Assembly: GCA_030637505.1 (NCBI GenBank)
Contig: DAOWGJ010000288.1
Coordinates: 1-16,093, forward strand
Origin: Holophagae bacterium
GTDB taxonomy: Bacteria > Acidobacteriota > Thermoanaerobaculia > Thermoanaerobaculales > Sulfomarinibacteraceae
Direction: 5' to 3'
DNA length: 16,093 nt
How positions within the stretch are numbered: the first letter of the stretch is position 1; every line of letters begins with the position of its first letter. The position numbers and the translations under genes were made by a program. Below the pieces are notes generated by a model. The model saw only the letters and a program-made list of their open reading frames with translations. It was not told the DNA's origin and did not search any database. This document shows, in pieces, positions 13,567-16,093 of the stretch.

Positions 13567-13789
13567 GTGGTTCTTCCGATCTTGACGGGAATTGTGCCGC
13601 AACGTGTCTCATCGGCCGTGTGAGCCTCTGAGGCATGGTACTCCTCCTCGTCGACGAACGCCTTCATCTCCTTTGGTCGATGATGTCTGCAGGCCGTGGT
13701 GCCGGCCGGGCATCACTGATCGCACCCAGCCTTACGTGGCCGGCCAGCGGCAGGTGTGGGGAATTCTAACGTGATAACATTCAACCATC

Positions 13790-14146
13790 ATGAGACGGTT
13801 GCAGGGGCCACACCGATTTTCGTTTGGAATCTGGTTGGCTCTCCTTGCCCTTGGATGGGCCCTGAGCGGGGCCTCATCGTTTCACTCCTGCCACGACCAA
13901 CCGACCGGTGACCACTGTTCGGCCGCCGAGGCTGGAGACGCGCTTTCCCATGCTGTTGAACTCGGTGAGGATGAGTCTTCGTGCCCTGCATGCACGATGC
14001 TGCGGCAGTTGTTTGCCTCATCGGTACCGGCCGGGGTAGTGATCTCGCATGTCCTTTCGGACCGGTCGTTGATCCTGACATTGCCATCGACCGCTCGACA
14101 AATTTCCGAAATTCGCGCCACAAGTAGAGGACCTCCGACGATCTGA
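13790..14146 (+). CDS. Small Cys/His-rich membrane-anchored or exported protein upstream of a TonB receptor
   Basis: 118 residues. An N-terminal basic stretch followed by a hydrophobic segment (about 11-30, FGIWLALLALGWALSGASS) forms a signal peptide or anchor. The mature part has closely spaced metal-type ligands: FHSCHD (His32, Cys34, His35), DHC (His42, Cys43) and SSCPAC (Cys65, Cys68). It resembles in layout the short DUF2946-like proteins that precede metal-related TonB receptors, though I cannot confirm family membership. A role in periplasmic metal binding for the receptor 41 bases downstream is plausible. There is no ribosome-binding site, and GATAAC at 13773-13778 could be a -10 placing transcription start near the ATG, suggesting a leaderless or weakly translated message. 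Confidence 0.6.
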   Translation: MRRLQGPHRFSFGIWLALLALGWALSGASSFHSCHDQPTGDHCSAAEAGDALSHAVELGEDESSCPACTMLRQLFASSVPAGVVISHVLSDRSLILTLPSTARQISEIRATSRGPPTI

Positions 14147-14167
14147 ATCACCGACGACGATTCAGGT
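14141..14167 (+). promoter_or_regulatory. Hairpin spanning the stop codon before the TonB receptor
   Basis: CTGAATC (14143-14149) and GATTCAG (14159-14165) are perfect inverted repeats around a nine-base loop, extendable by a G-U and an A-U pair. The stem includes the TGA of the small Cys-rich gene and ends 10 bases before the GGAGG (14175-14179) of the receptor gene. It could stabilise the message or modulate coupling. No T-run follows, so it is not an ordinary terminator. Confidence 0.35.
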
Positions 14168-14187
14168 GTTTCACGGAGGTTTCCAAT

Positions 14188-16093
14188 ATGAAAAAGATGA
14201 CCGTCAGAATGGCCGCTGCGCTGTGCGTCGTATACGGCTTCATGGGTTTCGGTGGCGTTGGGTATGCATCGAACTCTGACTCAGAAAAGGGTCAGAAGAT
14301 CGAAGGGGTTGTCGTTGATGCAGAAAGTGGTTCCCCACTTACCGGCGCCCAGGTCCTGCTCGTTGAACAGGGGCGAATGGTTGTGACGGATCAGCAGGGG
14401 AGGTTCGTGTTCGTCGGAGTGGCGGCGAAGGACCTGACCCTCGGGGTCCATATCAGTGGGTATTCGAGCTTTCACCAGAGACTGGGCGAGGCACCGTCTG
14501 AAGGCCTGCGGATCGAACTACATCCGACTTACTTCGAGGACGAGATCTCGGTCACCGCGTCACCGTTTGCGGTCAACCCCCTCGAGGTATCTCAGCAGGT
14601 TGACATCGTGAGCGGCGACGAGGCGAAGCGGGAGGGAACCGCATCCCTGGGTGAGGCACTGCAAGGGGTTGCCGGTGTGGATAACATTTCGACCGGCGCC
14701 GCCCTGGGCACGCCGGTCATTCGTGGGCTGTCGGAAAACCGGGTTCGGATCCTCAACGACGGCATCGGGCTCAACCACCAGCAATTCAGCTGGCGCCATT
14801 CCCCCAATGTCGAGGCCGGTCTCGCCCGGAACATGGAGGTCGTTCGCGGGCCCGCGAGCGTGCTCTACGGGCCGGACGCCATGGGGGGCGTCATCAACGT
14901 CATTCAGGCGCCGTTGTTGGTCACCCAGCCCGGGGAAAGAGTCCTGAGCGGTGAGTTGGCGGCCGGGTGGGGCGCAAACGCAGGTGAGTTTACGGGACGG
15001 GCCCAAGCCGAAGGCGCCTTTGGAAGTCTGGGCTGGAATGTTGGCCTGATTCGGAGGGATTCAGGCGATTTCGGCACCCCGGACGGCCCCTTGGAGAACA
15101 CGGACTTTGAACAGACTAACGGGAATGTGACCGTCGGTTTATCCCGGACCTGGGGCACGGCCAGAATTCGATGGAACCACTGGGAACTGGATACGGGGTT
15201 CTACCGGCCGGAGGATTTCAGGTTGACGCTGGACGATGATCTCTTTTCGGGTGATATTTTGTTGCCGACCTCGGTGGGGGACGTCCAGATCCTTGTCGGC
15301 CGCCAGACCAACACGCGCAAAGCCTTTCCGGTCCAACTCGGGGGGAGGCCCGCGGTCGATTTGAGGTTGGTGACGGAGACATTGAGGGTGGGCCTCCATC
15401 ACCGCAGGTATGGACATTTTCGGGGGCGTCTGGCAGTCGAGTCGCTGGGCGTGGACAATGCGCCCCGGGCTCTGGGAAAACTGGTGCCGGCCTACGCCAC
15501 CGACGGTCTCGCCATCATGTTGTTCGAGGAAGGGCGGTTCATTCCCTTCGGAGATCATGGCGGCGATCGTCTGATCCTCAGTATTGGGGCCCGATGGGAC
15601 GGTTCGAAGCTCAGGGTGCCCGCCAACGCAGTGGACGATTATCCCGAAGGCTTCAGGGAGGACTACTCCGCTGTCACCGGATCTGTCGGCGCCGTGTGGC
15701 GGGTGAACGAGGTGGTGTCGGTTGCAGCCAACATCGGGAGGGGGTGGCGGCCGCCCAACGCTTTCGAGATGTTTGCCGACGGTATTCACAATGGGGTGGC
15801 GGCGGTCCAGATCGGCAATCCGAATCTGGTCGAGGAGTCCAATCTCAATCGGGAGATCTCCTTTCGTCTGGCCACCGACACTCTTCGCGGGTCGATCACC
15901 GCATATAAAACCGATTTTGACAACTTCATCTACATTGGAGACACCGGCGAATTTCTGGGAGATTTGCCGATCTTTGATTATCGGCAGGCCGATGCAATGA
16001 TCGAGGGGATCGAGGCGGCGATCGACGGTTCGGCAGGCTCCTGGCTTCGTTTGGGCGCGACCTATGCGTGGATTGAAACCGAAAACCAGGATA
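14188..16093 (+). CDS. TonB-dependent outer-membrane receptor, N-terminal part (3' truncated by window)
   Basis: The frame is open from ATG 14188 (GGAGG at 14175-14179, eight-base spacer) to the window end, about 635 residues without a stop. Order of parts: signal peptide (about 1-27, ending VGYA), a carboxypeptidase-regulatory-like beta-sandwich (about 38-112: EGVVVDAESGSPLTGAQVLL), a TonB-box-like EDEISVTAS (117-125), the plug domain (about 130-240) with VIRGLSENRVRILNDGIG (177-194), MEVVRGPASVLYGPDAMGGV (216-235), and then the beta-barrel. The receptor imports a ligand across the outer membrane using TonB energy. Its substrate cannot be read from sequence; the preceding Cys/His-rich protein and a plug resembling metal-type receptors suggest a metal or metal chelate, weakly. 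The barrel's last strands lie beyond the window. Confidence 0.9.
   Translation, partial: MKKMTVRMAAALCVVYGFMGFGGVGYASNSDSEKGQKIEGVVVDAESGSPLTGAQVLLVEQGRMVVTDQQGRFVFVGVAAKDLTLGVHISGYSSFHQRLGEAPSEGLRIELHPTYFEDEISVTASPFAVNPLEVSQQVDIVSGDEAKREGTASLGEALQGVAGVDNISTGAALGTPVIRGLSENRVRILNDGIGLNHQQFSWRHSPNVEAGLARNMEVVRGPASVLYGPDAMGGVINVIQAPLLVTQPGERVLSGELAAGWGANAGEFTGRAQAEGAFGSLGWNVGLIRRDSGDFGTPDGPLENTDFEQTNGNVTVGLSRTWGTARIRWNHWELDTGFYRPEDFRLTLDDDLFSGDILLPTSVGDVQILVGRQTNTRKAFPVQLGGRPAVDLRLVTETLRVGLHHRRYGHFRGRLAVESLGVDNAPRALGKLVPAYATDGLAIMLFEEGRFIPFGDHGGDRLILSIGARWDGSKLRVPANAVDDYPEGFREDYSAVTGSVGAVWRVNEVVSVAANIGRGWRPPNAFEMFADGIHNGVAAVQIGNPNLVEESNLNREISFRLATDTLRGSITAYKTDFDNFIYIGDTGEFLGDLPIFDYRQADAMIEGIEAAIDGSAGSWLRLGATYAWIETENQD

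Noticed and set aside
13536..13667. Minus-strand 43-residue frame overlapping the xdhC-like start
   Set aside because: Its AAAGGAG abuts the ATG with no spacer, and the product matches nothing I recognise; it may simply be upstream leader.

Overview
The window comes from a Gram-negative bacterium: a TonB-dependent outer-membrane receptor runs off the right edge. Base composition is GC-rich in most genes. The lifestyle suggested is anaerobic or facultative aromatic degradation, because the centre carries a complete ATP-dependent (class I, Thauera/Rhodopseudomonas-type) benzoyl-CoA reductase. The phylum cannot be fixed from this sequence; Acidobacteriota, Desulfobacterota and Proteobacteria all remain possible.

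Layout. Positions 1-507 hold the C-terminal end of a SpoIIE/RsbU-type serine phosphatase. Positions 670-2456 hold two plus-strand genes: a TIGR00027-type SAM methyltransferase and an arginase-fold protein with an altered metal site. A minus-strand SRPBCC-like protein (2488-3114) starts head-to-head with the benzoyl-CoA reductase operon; the two start codons share two bases. The operon runs bcrC-bcrB-bcrA-bcrD plus a GNAT acetyltransferase (3113-8145), and every junction overlaps. A convergent gap (8146-8382) holds a GC-rich hairpin and a solo copy of a purine-rich short repeat. A second, minus-strand operon reads from 13566 down to 8383: XdhC-type molybdenum cofactor maturation protein, NAD-type short-chain dehydrogenase, an intruding GxxExxY (PD-(D/E)XK-like) gene bordered by inverted purine-rich repeats, SCP2-type thiolase, DUF35 zinc-ribbon/OB-fold partner and glutaryl-CoA dehydrogenase. 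From 13790 a small exported Cys/His-rich protein and a TonB-dependent receptor (truncated by the window end) form a separate plus-strand unit.

How the genes fit together. BcrCBAD dearomatises benzoyl-CoA to cyclohexadienoyl-CoA using ATP. Ring opening and beta-oxidation (genes not in this window) lead to glutaryl-CoA. The opposing operon then supplies glutaryl-CoA dehydrogenase (the catalytic and decarboxylation-linked residues are present, predicting crotonyl-CoA as product), a hydroxyacyl-CoA dehydrogenase of the SDR family and a thiolase with its OB-fold partner. The two operons together therefore look like top and bottom segments of one anaerobic aromatic pathway. XdhC hints at a molybdenum hydroxylase, such as a 4-hydroxybenzoyl-CoA reductase, elsewhere in the genome.

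The least explained structure is the GxxExxY gene between the dehydrogenase and the thiolase. It is lower in GC, it is flanked by imperfect inverted arrays of a CGCARAG unit, and a third copy of that array lies about 3 kb away without the gene. I read it as a small, probably mobile cassette of a type I do not know to be characterised.
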